Source of the DNA: Hofstenia miamia
Taxonomy: Eukaryota; Xenacoelomorpha; Acoela; Hofsteniidae
Length of the DNA stretch: 64,000 nt
Direction: 5' to 3'
Assembly (NCBI GenBank): GCA_900660155.1
Contig: CABFPE010000201.1
Coordinates: 193,764 to 257,763, forward strand
Both the position numbers and the translations under genes were made by a program. Positions 1 to 11,424 of the stretch are shown one piece after another. The number at the start of each line of letters is the position of its first letter. Within the stretch, counting starts at the first letter, position 1. Under the pieces are notes generated by a model that saw only the letters and a list, made by a program, of their open reading frames with translations, had not been told where the DNA came from and made no database searches.

Positions 1-330
1 CCCGATCCGTGGATAGGGTCAAGTCGAGTTGTGGATAACACTTGCTCGGGTCATCGGTCAAAATTTTGAAAATTGTCGGATCAGAGAAATGTATTGTTTG
101 AAGTACATATTAGTGGAAAACTAGTCATGAATTTCTATTTAGTATACAATCTACTATGCTATATAAAACCTACTCTTCAATTAATGTTACTGACATTGTT
201 TCATGTTAGTTTTTCAAACATTTGCAAATACAACTCTAGTCAAAAACTGACTGACTGACCCATGGGTCGAGTTGTGGGTCAACATACTATAGATCGGTCA
301 GGTCGTGGGTCAATTCACTGTATGGAAATT
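1..330. repeat. GGGTC-rich repeat, cut by window edge
   Basis: Repeated GGGTC and GGTCA motifs crowd both ends of this stretch (1-60 and 255-320), with AT-rich filler between. This is what a small transposon with internally repeated termini would look like, but the left end lies outside the window. A related GACCCG-rich patch lies near 3.2 kb. No coding signal is convincing here. Confidence 0.4.
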
Positions 331-2153
331 AGGGATTACAATTTAAATGAACACTTCAATTTGGCCCTGAAATTGAGGTTTTTGCCATTTAAAATATTGC
401 AAGGTACAATAGTGATTTGTTTTATCTCAACTTACAATATACGGGTGCATACAGTCATTCCGGAAGAATGTGTGATTATCAGCGAATGTAAATATGATAA
501 TTACTCTTTGAATTTTTATCACTCAACCCAAGTTCAACATTTATTTACGTGTGCAAACAACGGAAAGCTAATAAAACCTGCAAGATTGAAATTTACTATT
601 CTTAGATATTCATAGAGGACTGTTCAACTATGCCAGCATTATTGCCAAATTCTTCATAGTATTTTTACAAATCGATTAGGTTTTCGGAGTGGTTTGAGTT
701 TTTAACTTGATTCCATGGTGTTTTGACTATCGAGCCACCTTAAGGTGAGATTTCTCAACATTCGGCCTAAATAAAACTTGAAGTTTGATTATTTGATCTC
801 GAGGTATGATATTTCTTAGGGATTGATATTTATTAAATTTAACCACAGACAAATGTTTATAATTATCAATTAGGTACAAACGTTTTGGAAGTCAGTATGG
901 AATCCATTAACTTCTCTACGCAATGAATATTCGAACAACTTTGCATCAAGTAAATCATAGTTATTGGATTAGGGTTGCGTTCTCAGTTATTCTAACAACA
1001 TTAACTTAGCTAACCTTAAGCTTTAACGCATAGTATAAAACGTTGTTCTTTACTTTTGTTAAATTACCAACATTCCACTTCATTAAGTTAAGATTCCGCT
1101 TATCGCGTCGTTGTTTAGAAAACATTAATTTTACAGTACGATAATATTTCGCAGGTTAGATTTGGCCGCAAGGTGAACTTTAAAATTTTTCTAGTATGCA
1201 ACTGTCTGCATTTGGGTGCGGTTTTTATGACTAAATTTTGGTACTTTGTTGAATAAAATAACACAATCAAACGGGAAATTAACATTTATATCAAATAAAG
1301 ATTACAAATTAATAGAAGCTTATCAATTTACCATGAAGACTTTCGATAACATTTTGTTTATATGTTACCAATAATTTATTGGTTGCAACAAGGAAGGTTC
1401 ATTCGCACTACAAGTGTTTCAGCATGTGACTTTTTTAAAATAACAGTTTCTTTTAGATAAAATTCAATTTGAATAGAATGACTTATTTTGTATAACAGAA
1501 GTTATGCTACACAGAAATTCATAAGAATTACAACTATACTAGTTTAATAAAATCCATCTTTTCTACAATTTGTTATTTCTTTTAATTCTTGATTCCAACA
1601 AGGCGTTTTTTTAACTTATCCAGGTGACTATAGAAGAATAATTGTATTACGGTGTTCAAAGGCTTTGCAAATTAGTGCTCGTTTTATTTAAACATAACCA
1701 AACAGGCTTACATTTTTAATCATTGATATAAACTTGGCGAGCAAACAGCACGCTGACAGTTCTTCTCTAAAGTATTCACATTTGAAAATGCTATTTTGGA
1801 ATACTCTTCAGGAAGTTCAGGGGATCAGCAGGTATTTTATCTCCGTTTTCTTGCTGGGTTTTCCTAGCTATTCTTTAATCTGGTTGTTAACCACTCTATC
1901 GCTGATGATGAAGTCGGTAGAATAGGAGAGTTGTCTAGTAAGCTTAATTCCGTGGCTATGGATGAATGACATAGTTTGTTGGTACACAAGGTTTCTTGCG
2001 TTACCATCTTCGAACTTTATATGTTAGTTTATCATCGTTGAATGTCACCCACTTAAGAGTTAAAGGTTAATATTTTATTAAATTGGTATCAAACAACGAA
2101 TAGCATGCACACTAGCTTGTTTCATTTTTTCGCTTTTTTTGAAATTAAATATA
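331..2153. other. AT-rich stretch, no gene seen
   Basis: Only short open frames without recognisable domains are present. I see no convincing splice-linked coding exons, tRNA or repeat ends. Confidence 0.5.
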
Positions 2154-4110
2154 CACGGAGTCTCAACAGATCGGGTTCCGGTCACAATAAAAAATGCAAA
2201 AAATATTTTTTGATCAGACAGTCCCCCAATGTTTAACGCCGGGTGATTTTTGAGAAATTGGGATATCTCAATAACGGTTCATCGTCAAAAAATACGGTTG
2301 TGTGCTCGTATCAACACAGAAACAATGCAAGCATCAAAATTTTATAATTTTATTGCATAAGTAGGTGCGAAGACAAAGATCTGTTTGTCGCCCTTGTCAG
2401 GGGTTATCCTGAATCTTTTGTCTATGCAACAAATCTTTAAGCCTTTCGATTTCTCTTTCAATACAACGATGCTATTTTCAATGGATTGCCAAAATTTTCT
2501 GGGCCAAATAAAGCACATGGAGTGTGTTTACTGACATCAGTAAAAAAGTCTTTTAGTGTGGTACTTCTTTTTAAAAGCAAATTTTCTGTGATTACTTCCT
2601 TGGCACTAAGAAATAGCAGCTAAAATCTCCTTGCTGAATGGTGGACTTTCAGAATACAGAGTCAGAGCAACATTACTCGGCGAAATCCAGCATTTTGCGT
2701 GCGAACTAAAGTACCGCTTAACCACTCTACACAATGCTGAGTCAACTTGTTCATACGCTACTAAAAAAAAGATCACTTTAAAATGAAGTAAAAAAGGGCC
2801 CTCCGATGCTTTTGATTTCAGGTGTATCATATGAAACGCTGAGACTATATACGAAAAAAGCCTTAAAATAGTTTTCTTTTTTCTTCTTCTGAAGATCAAA
2901 TGAACCAAACAAAAGCATTCGTAAGTAGCCATTTGCTGTCGTTAGCCAACAGGAATGATATATGCGTTATTGCTTATACCAGAGCGAGTTTTCCAAGTTG
3001 TCGGGAGCATCCATGAAAAGCTTACATGCTAGAACCAATAAACACATTTGATCGTTACGAAAGTTGTAACTTACTTCATTTAAGCGTTTTTGTTCCGAAA
3101 ACCAATTAATGTTGCTGAGAGATGAAGTTGAGCGATTGGGGTGATTGACACATTGACCAGAGTTCTCATCGGGTCTGCCTTTTGGACCCGAAACCCTACC
3201 CGTAACAAACACGGTCCTACTGGACTCGAATTTTTTTTACTAGGACCCGAACCTGACCCAAAGCTCAAACTTTTTCGAAATTGGACCCGAACGTGACCCG
3301 ATTATTGTTTAAAGCCATACCGAAATGGTTTAGAACACACTTAAAAAAGACCGATTTTTTTCTTGAACTAGCAGTTTAAAACTGACCCAAAATTATATAT
3401 CCATTGCAAACAAACAAACTAACTAACAAATAGTTAGATTGACAAATATTGAGAATATTGATTTTGAACTCTGACATTGACAACCTTGTCGATTAAATTA
3501 TCTGAATTGCAATTTCGAATGGACTTGGTTTTTTTAAAAAGAGAACATTCTCCTAAAGCATTTGGGCCCTTGCTCGCACCTTCAACCTCCTTAATCACTT
3601 GGGATACGTATATTTGATTTACATGAAGCTTGCACTCATGTATATCGTGTTCGAACTGTTCAGAAACATAATCGCAGAAGCGTTTGCTAGTGCCAGTCTT
3701 TTTTCTAGTATTCGTATAATGGAAAACACTTGTCATACTCTCCCCACAAATTTCATTGGTTATGACATCATCATTTTAAGACAAAAAACTTTGCATCACA
3801 AAGATTTATGATATCACAAATCATAAAGATAAGGCAACAAGAAAAAATACGTTTTTTCGGTATAACTTTGTTTCTGTTCCAGTTGGCGCCATACAATTGT
3901 ATTAAGTACAAATAGGAAATTCAACCTTCCTTGCATTTTGACACCATGCCGACCTTCTATCGTGTTCCATTATTGAGTTATCCAAATTTCTCAAAAATCA
4001 CCCCTCGTAACACTTGGGGCCCTGTGCACCCCCTAAACAATGTCTGATCGATTTTTTTTTGCGTTTTTGATTGTACCCGAAATCCAATCTGTTGAGATTA
4101 AGATCCCGTG
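2154..4110. mobile_element. DNA transposon with long (~130 bp) imperfect terminal inverted repeats
   Basis: The left end (CACGGAG then TCTCAACAGATCGG) reappears inverted at the right end (CCAATCTGTTGAGA then TTAAGATCCCGTG). The inverted match continues inward for over 100 bp through a tract of AAAAAYGCAAAAAA, a GATCAGACA block and a GGTGATTTTTGAGAAAT block. The right copy has a few extra bases near its tip. No clear target-site duplication was found. The interior holds short frames on the - strand (about 2606-2932 and 3434-3736) that I do not recognise. Superfamily is unassigned. Confidence 0.7.
3130..3330. repeat. GACCCG-rich patch nested in the long-TIR element
   Basis: Several GACCCGAA or GGGTC motifs in both orientations cluster here. 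They resemble the repeat at the left window edge. This may be a small transposon inserted in the 2.15-4.11 kb element, but clear ends were not resolved. Confidence 0.35.
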
Positions 4111-4914
4111 CATGTTGAATTTCAGAGTAAAAATTATCAAAGAAAACCTTAGGCAACTGTTACGCCAAGCCATTACTAACGTCGATATTTAATACATAGT
4201 TTTTATTTTTAGGTTGTGATGCTTTTATTTTTTCCAGGCTGATAGATTACATCGAAAAATCGATCGAAGTATTGATCAGGTGAAAATCGAATGGAAATTT
4301 CAATTTTGTACAGAATCTTAATAATATCTTCTTGCCCTCAGTTGTCCAATTACGAAATTTTTTTTCATAGCATAAAAAATGAATATAACTTGGAATTTGC
4401 TATACTTCTTGGATTAATGTTGATGTGGTTGTTATAATAAAATTCACTTGATATGAGTAATTTATTGTTGTTTGATGAGATCTGTTATATTTTTTCATAA
4501 TTTCTTTTTAGTATGAATCGCTTCCTAAAGAAATTACTGAATTGTTTTCCACCACATCGAGTCAAAAGTCTTTCTCCATTGACACGGTAATTTTAGTTAT
4601 CGTTCAAAATCTTATTTTAAACAACGAAACATTTTGATTTCCTCTAAATTAAATGGAATATCTAAAGTTCGTTTAACACAATTTCCTAAGAATTTATTTA
4701 CAATTTTTAAAACTATCTAAACCAAAATGTATGTTTACCTCGCTAGCGACCAAGATTCAACTACTAAATTTAGTACTTATTATATACGCGTCTACAGCAC
4801 GCCTTTACCGAGATAAATTCATACCATTTCTAGCTGTGTATTATTGGATTGTTTGTTACTTTCACTAACTGATAAACAATACTCAAATAAAATCAAAATA
4901 TTGGAATTTCTCTT
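4111..4914. other. No gene seen
   Basis: AT-rich, with no supported gene. It leads into the LINE 3' fragment that follows. Confidence 0.4.
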
Positions 4915-5300
4915 TTTCTTCAACAGTCTGCCAAATTTGGAACAAATTGCCGATCAATATCCGGAAAGCACCAAACATAAATCGATTTAAAAAACTGCTG
5001 AAGGAAAACCTACTCGCAAACCAATATGAATATGGGTATAACACTAAATCAAATGTTTGGAGAAATTACTAGCTGCAAATTATTTTTAATCTATATGTCT
5101 TTTTTGTTTTATTTTGTCTTTTAATTGTTTTTTATTTACTGTTCTGTGTAGCTTTTATTTTTTCTTACTTGTCTATGTTGTATATATTGTTTAATTTTGT
5201 AAATACTGTACATATAAGTTGCTTATTGTAAGGTTAGCAATTTTGTAAATATGTACAAACTAGACAATGTAGAGGAAAAGTTAAATATAGCTATTAAAGT
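4915..5300 (+). mobile_element. LINE 3' end fragment
   Basis: A + strand frame from about 4925 to 5025 reads as the standard C-terminal end of a LINE ORF2: a Trp-Asn-Lys-Leu-Pro motif, then ASN-R-FKKLLKENLL-like residues. An AT-rich 3' region follows and may be the untranslated tail. Everything upstream (endonuclease, reverse transcriptase) is absent, as expected for a 5'-truncated copy. Clade assignment (CR1/Jockey-like) is a guess from this motif alone. Confidence 0.55.
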
Positions 5301-5724
5301 TAAAGTTAACCACAATTTTTTCTTCCTGTTTCTATTAACTTTAGACTTACAATTAGTGTAATTACATTGTGGTATCAAGAAAACAAAATCCAACAGTTCA
5401 GTTTCTTGTAATACTAGGTATTTTGGCATTAAATCACCTCAAATTATTTTTGAATATTTATCTAAGTTCATTTTTGTGATTTTAATTCAAACTTTCTATT
5501 AACATTTCTTGTGACAATATATTTGTTTTTTAGTTACTACTAAATTTAGTACTCTGACTGTATTGAACTCAATCACTCATATTTTGCGAATCTTTTCCCA
5601 ACATATGGAAAAAACTGGCCTTTTTACCAATCTATATTTAACAAAACTTGGGCTTTATTTTGTCAATATTTTTCATATATTTTTAAATTTTATGGAATGT
5701 ATTTGTCCAATAATTCACATATTC

Positions 5725-5743
5725 ATATATATATATATATATA
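5725..5743. repeat. (AT)n microsatellite
   Basis: Pure alternating AT tract. Similar tracts recur throughout the window, often at transposon borders. Confidence 0.9.
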
Positions 5744-5775
5744 TTTTTTTTCAAAATCCCTAATATACAATAGAG

Positions 5776-6177
5776 TTTTACACCCAACGCCTGTAATACT
5801 TTTAAAGGTATAATTTTTTAATATCGAGTATGCTTCTAAGATAGCTATGTTCATTAAATTAATAGATAATATTATCTAATGATGATAAATAACTTATTAA
5901 AAATTTTTTGCTACTTTCAAATACAAAATTTTAATAATCTCGCAGCAATTTTATTTGCACCAGTTTGCTATTGTGCATAACACTTAAGATTTTTCGACAA
6001 GTTTGTTTTAATTAAAGAGATTTCAATGCATGTTTTAAAATGCGATATAATTGCACACAAGGTCATCCGTTGATTAACCCTAATGCATTTTTACCATAAA
6101 TACTTTAGTTACTATGAGGTGCTAATCAAATTTTTGAAATGATACCTTTAAGGGTATGGTGATTGGATTAGGGTTAA
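5776..6177. mobile_element. Small TIR element, family A copy 1
   Basis: This aligns by eye with 27136-28135: both share a TTTAAAGGTATAATT-type left arm, a TAATCT-GCAG core, a TTTGCACCA block and an inverted right end with TACCTTTAAGG and TTAGGGTTAA. The left and right ends are imperfect inverted repeats. No coding capacity. Copy 1 lacks the GC-rich insertion that interrupts copy 2. Confidence 0.6.
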
Positions 6178-6179
6178 AT

Positions 6180-6900
6180 TTGTGTAGTGTTTTGGAGTTT
6201 TGTACTTTCATCACGTAGTGCATTCCAGTTGTTGCATGTCACTACTGAGAAGAATTTAATTTTGCTGTTATCTATGTATTTATTTCCACGCTTATTTATT
6301 ATTTAAAAGTATTAAGAAAATGGAGCGAGGTGGTTAACATTTAATTTGTAGTTCTTCCAATTTCTCTCCGATCATCTGTTTACTAATGTTAAATGATGTC
6401 AACCAGAAAATTCCTTGTTCAATTTTCATTGTCAGATATGCACAACGCGTTCAGAAGTGTGCATGCATACACGAAATTGCTCATAAGTAAGCATTAAAAA
6501 CTCTTTTTTGGTTCAGAAGTATTGAATTATGTTCACTATTTCTTTGGGCATTTTTTCTACTGAATTTTTTTCATTAAGATCTTGTGTTATTTTTGCAAGT
6601 ATCGTCCGCCTACTGAATAACTTCGCATTTGACAGAATCATGCATAATATTTGCATACAATCTAAACAAAATAGGGCATAGTAAGGAGCCCTATGGTACT
6701 CCTCCTTCTCTAGCTATGTACCTAAAAAATGTGGTCCCTATTTTAACTGTGTTCCCTGTTTACCAAAAATACTGTTATTAATTTGATATTATGTTACGAA
6801 AAATTGTAATTAAGTAATTTTGTATACAGGATGTTAAAATTTAAATTGTCAAATGCCTTGCTCCGATCTAAAAACGCTACTGCACTAGAAATATTATCAT
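6180..6900 (-). mobile_element. Degenerate LINE reverse-transcriptase fragment
   Basis: On the - strand, broken frames read in order: a LDRSKAFDNLN block (about 6890-6830), a GSLLCPILFRLYAN block (about 6700-6650) and an ADDT active-site block (about 6610). A C-terminal CNNWNALRDES end follows (about 6240-6190). These are the expected successive motifs of a CR1/Jockey-type LINE reverse transcriptase. Frames shift between blocks and the Tyr of the YADD box reads as a stop. The part between the active site and the C-terminal end is shortened. The copy is dead. Confidence 0.65.
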
Positions 6901-6914
6901 TTTAATGATAACTT

Positions 6915-6995
6915 GTGTATTAAGATAGCACTCAGAATTGGTTTTCATACGCCATCTTGCAGCAAAAATACTTTGCAGGAGCTATCTTAATACAC
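6915..6995. repeat. 81-bp inverted repeat (mini-MITE)
   Basis: Perfect 15-bp arms, GTGTATTAAGATAGC at 6915-6929 and its complement at 6981-6995, flank an internal sequence with CGCCATCT. A partial relative (TCTATCTTAATACATT near a GATGGCGC) lies around 22430-22480. This looks like the tip region of a mariner-type MITE. It abuts the LINE remnant on its left. Confidence 0.6.
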
Positions 6996-8258
6996 GTTAA
7001 AAGGATTTTAAACGATTTCTTTCTGGAGCAATGTGGAACAACTTTCTAAACTAATTTATTTTCAGTGGCATTTCAGTGTAAGCCGACCACCAAAATAATT
7101 ACGTCCACGTCGCTGAAAATGCTTCCAAAACAAGTACCCCTAAATTTTTAGTACCTTTCCGAGCAGTAAGGGTACAATATTTTGTAATCTAATCACATAT
7201 TCAAATTTGGTGACCCCAAAAAAGGTTAAGCAGACGTTTTCAACTTCGGGTGGGGACAGTGTGGGAGAAAATTAAATTTCTAGGCAAAAAGCCCCAATAT
7301 GTGGATAGTTTTAAAACGCGGTAGCTTCGTAGCCAATGACCCAATTTCAAATTTCTTTTTTCAAAGTGATCAGTTTCAAAAATTCTATAAGATATCTTTG
7401 AATGGTGAAATTTCAAGATAAAGGCCTCCAAAATGCTGTTTTTGACATGAAATATAATGGAATGACTCAAGTGGGCCATGAATGGCTCTATTCCATTATT
7501 ACACAATGTTTGCAATATTCATCCTGCTTCCTCTGTATAAATCATTTGCGAATTTTCGTGGATAGTAAGTTTGAAAAGTAGGGCATCTCAACAGGCTTAC
7601 GAGATAATTTTTTTTAGGATTATAAACCATTTTTATTAGGCTAACATATTTAGAGAATCGCTACAAAATTTTAATAAGACACAAATGGTAATACCAAGTG
7701 ATTTTCAAGTCGCACCAAATAAGTTTACATTTTACATTTTGCTATTATATGCATTCTACGGTTCAATTTTTTAGATCTCAACTCCTCTCTCCATAACCGA
7801 TATCATTCAGCCGTCCAACTTGGTAATTTTTATTTTTTTGAAGTGTTATACAGACTTTATAAGGTACATGAGAAAGAACTTTTCGTTTCAGAAATTTCTG
7901 GAGAGTCATATAAACTTTTAACATTTAAACGTCTAATTCGCTCAAATATTAACCAAGTCAGTCATTATTTACTCACATGTATCATAAAACCCGTATAAAT
8001 CTTAAAAACCATCTTGAACAACCTTTATTATTTAAGGTTAGTGCTGGGAATTGTAGAATTTCGCTGATTTTTGCTGATTTTTTCAATTGGTAGTTTGAAT
8101 GTTGGAGCTTCCATTCAAACTTATTCATACTATTCTATCGATAGATTTAAGTCACTGGCAATTCTTTTAGTTACGTAAAAGGTAAAAAAAGTTGCTGTCC
8201 GAGACCATTAAAATCGGTATGCATATAGATAAGCAATTCATAAAGCAACCCCTGGTAG
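6996..8258. other. No gene seen
   Basis: A - strand open frame at 7240-7515 has no recognisable domain and is probably chance. No repeats with clear ends were found. Confidence 0.4.
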
Positions 8259-8591
8259 CGGACTTGTCAACGAGCCGAGCTGAGCATTAGATATACAACT
8301 AGTCCAAAACGAGCCTTTTTTAATCAAAGCAAATTTATAGTACTGCTTGTAAATTTGATTATGCAGATTTTTCTTATTTTTTCATTCAATATGCCCTTCT
8401 TATAATCTTATTTTAGAAATGTTTATTAAATAATGAGAAGAGCCATGAAAAAAATTCTGAGAGCGAAATATTTTTAAAAAAATTTCTAGTTGAAACCAGT
8501 CTTTTTAAAGATTTTATGTGCCGACCCGAGCCAAGCTGAACTTACTCAAAATTTAAACGAGCTTAGAAATTTCGGCTCGTTGACAAGTCTG
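8259..8591. mobile_element. hAT-type MITE, family B copy 1
   Basis: Non-autonomous element of 333 bp. The left terminus reads CGGACTTGTCAACGAGCC and the right terminus is the complement of CAGACTTGTCAACGAGCC. Flanking 8-bp duplications are CCTGGTAG (8251-8258) and TCTGGTAG (8592-8599), one mismatch. CAG-type tips and 8-bp duplications are hAT hallmarks. A second copy in opposite orientation is at 35128-35472. Confidence 0.85.
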
Positions 8592-8599
8592 TCTGGTAG

Positions 8600-10761
8600 C
8601 TACTTTTTAAAATGTTGTCATTTGTGTGATTTCAAGAACGTTGAAGTTTATCATTCTAAGACAAACACAGTTAATTGATCGCTTAATAAATTTTCGCTTT
8701 TTCAAGTTTCACTTTTCGCTTGTGCGCCTTGGATTATGCACCTATGAAATTTGCGTTGATTATTTTCACTACCAATTATAACAAAATAGATTAGAAGAGC
8801 ATCTATTTAAAGTATGAAAATGTCCACAAAGATTCTCATGTACATTCAAAATAGGAGCAGAAAGAAAATAATAGCACAACTTACAGGGATTTATATTTTT
8901 TTATCAATGTTTTGATTAAACGGGATCTACACTATGCACGCATTGTTAAGTTCCCTTCCCGAAATGATTTTTCTTCAATTATGATTGATGCTACCTTAAC
9001 AGTAGCAATATTAAAATTGAATTTTTTCCGCTCATTATGAATATTTAGTTATCCTTGTGAAATTTATATCTCTAAACACATTCTACTAAACAAAATTTGG
9101 TATTAACTCAATTGTTTTCTCACGCGTTCTGATAGTTCATTTAGCGGTACTTTTAACCCTCGCTTTTTGTCGCTTGCGCTTTATCATTTTTGCGCGCTTA
9201 TTCCGCTTACCCTTATACATATTACCCTTCTATTGATTTCCCATTTCAATGTATTGAAATCTTAAATATATGGTAATTTCTTTTTATTTTAAAAACAATT
9301 CTGTACAGAAATATTTATTTGAAAACGCGGAAATGCGTTAGAAATCAACAAACGTGTCAATATTTTAATTCCTTTGTAATTTAGATTTCCGGTTAACAAT
9401 GTTAGCATTTAGATTTGTTAAGGTTTGAAAGTACTTGACAAATACATTGCTTGCCATAACCACCAATTTCAACTTTTGAAATTACCATCCTAATTTTATT
9501 CATGCTGCATTTAGTATGGAAGACCCAAATTGGAAATAGGTGAAAGCTTGTTGTGAAGTGTTTATTTATTTATGAAATAGACTTCATTCCAAAGCTACAT
9601 CAACCTCATTGATGTCATCAACCATATCTTAGTGCCAATCATCACTGAGTTGTGCAGGTATTATGAATCACAACTGCAGTAAAAAAATCCATGCATTGTA
9701 TTGTTTGTGATCTGAAAATAGTCATTTGGAAATTCAATATCGTTTTGTAAGTTTTCGAAAATATAGAAATGCTTCTGTTACATTTGGTTATAATTAAAAA
9801 ATGCAAGAATTATACAGATTTCCGTGCATTTTAACAAATATTTTAGTCATAAATTTTTAAGTCTTAAATATGAATTTTGATTTCCTAGCTCCCATCCTGT
9901 ATGATTATTCAAAACTGCGTTTAAATATATTTAATGAGTGGAAAAATTGAAGTTTTTCCCATATTTAAGAAGGACAAAATTGATAAAGCAGAAAGTTAAT
10001 GTCCAATGTTTTCTCACAAATAAGCAAGGTGTTTTAAAGTCTTACAACTGCTTATCATCCAAAGTTGTGTACCATTTCTGAGACTATTAAAGTCATTATA
10101 AATTGTGCTTCATATATCAATTTATCGAGTGTGAACTGGCCAAGTGCTAAGCACACATTTTTTATTGTAAATTGGGTTCTAAGTACATGTCAAGCGGGAT
10201 TTCATTGTTAAAAAATGCATGAAAAGTTATATCAAAGAAAATTTTTAGAAATTGTGTGTGTGTGCCTAAGTCAAATGCTTAGGATATTAAAACTTGTAAA
10301 AACGATGAATGGATTCTCTAAGATCAAATCCAGGAAGAACTTCTAAAGCCACAGAGCCATATAGCAGGGATTTCTTGTATCATTTTGCAAAATTGACCCA
10401 CATTTAACGCCCGAACAACTTGAAAAATCTGGATAGTTTGCTGCATGGTTGTTGCAGCCACTGTTTCTCTGCTAAAACACCATTCTTCACAAAATACAGC
10501 GAATAGATCTGACATTACTAGAATTGTGCGGCTGGGCAGAATACAATGCAGTAGTAGGAAAAGACTAGTCGGGTGATCGCGTGTTGTGCTTTCTTCCAAT
10601 TTCATTAGGGCATTTGAAGCAAAATATCATTTGGGCCTGGAGGTTGGTTGGTATAATTTAAGGTCATTTCGTATTCTTGGGTTGATGTATTCCGAGCAGT
10701 AGGCCATGATACCACTGAATTTAATGGGTAAGGTATTATATTTCACAGATGAACATTGATA
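8600..10761. other. AT-rich stretch, no gene seen
   Basis: A - strand frame at 10324-10605 (93 codons) is unrecognised and has no upstream exon or splice context I can defend. The rest is AT-rich with no clear repeats. Confidence 0.4.
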
Positions 10762-11020
10762 TGAGCGTCCAGAGGCAAAAGGGCCAATCCACCATTCGGT
10801 AGTTTTGAGAAAAATAGCTTTAAAGTTTTACCATTTCTATTTTATAACAGAAACATGAATATTTGGTTTATTTTTTCCAACCTTATTTTACCTATGTATA
10901 AAGGCGAATATTATGACAAAATTTTTCTACTATCTAGGGAAAGGTTTAAAATTTCGTATCCCACATCTAACTCAATATCGTCAATTTGGCGGATTGGCCC
11001 CTTTGCCTCTGGGCGCCTCA
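10762..11020. mobile_element. Tc1/mariner-type MITE with TA duplication
   Basis: 259-bp element whose ends are inverted copies: TGAGCGTCCAGAGGCAAAAG at left and the complement of TGAGGCGCCCAGAGGCAAAG at right. The match continues through GGGCCAATCC. Each end is flanked by TA (10760-10761 and 11021-11022). The short frame inside is not a gene. A single related end (GGCCCTTTCGCCCCCTGG) lies near 51083. Confidence 0.85.
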
Positions 11021-11424
11021 TATTTTCATTGTTGAGGCATGTGTATTTGAAGAAATAATTGACAGAATTGTATGGTTGAATTTTGCGCTACGAATTTATT
11101 TCAGATGATCTGTCATCGTAGGCGTTCAGTAATCACAAAGCTTCCCTGACAGCAGCCTACATCATAAAATGGAAGTAGATTCAAATTTGCGCGTAACGAT
11201 TGCAAAGCATTTCCTCGATTTTCTAAAGTCCACCATAAAGAAAATTTTACATTACACCACCTACTCTATAAAACTTCGAAGGCACCAAACTGAAAACAAA
11301 GAAGTACCCCGCGAACCCTTAACACATGCGAAACTATGGAAACACACATTTTTTTAAAAATGAAGCGTCTACGAAAGTATTATATAATTTAAAATTATAT
11401 TAGTGAAGCATAGTTCACCAAAAC
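11021..11424. other. Short unassigned stretch
   Basis: A + strand frame at 11169-11357 (62 codons, basic) has no clear family. It sits just left of the hAT insertion and could be the left side of the LINE that continues at 13290, but I could not establish that. Confidence 0.3.

Noticed and set aside
5563-5763. Short frames ending in Ile-Tyr repeats as small membrane proteins
   Set aside because: The repeats are translated (AT)n microsatellite; the same occurs at 39.1 and 63.6 kb.
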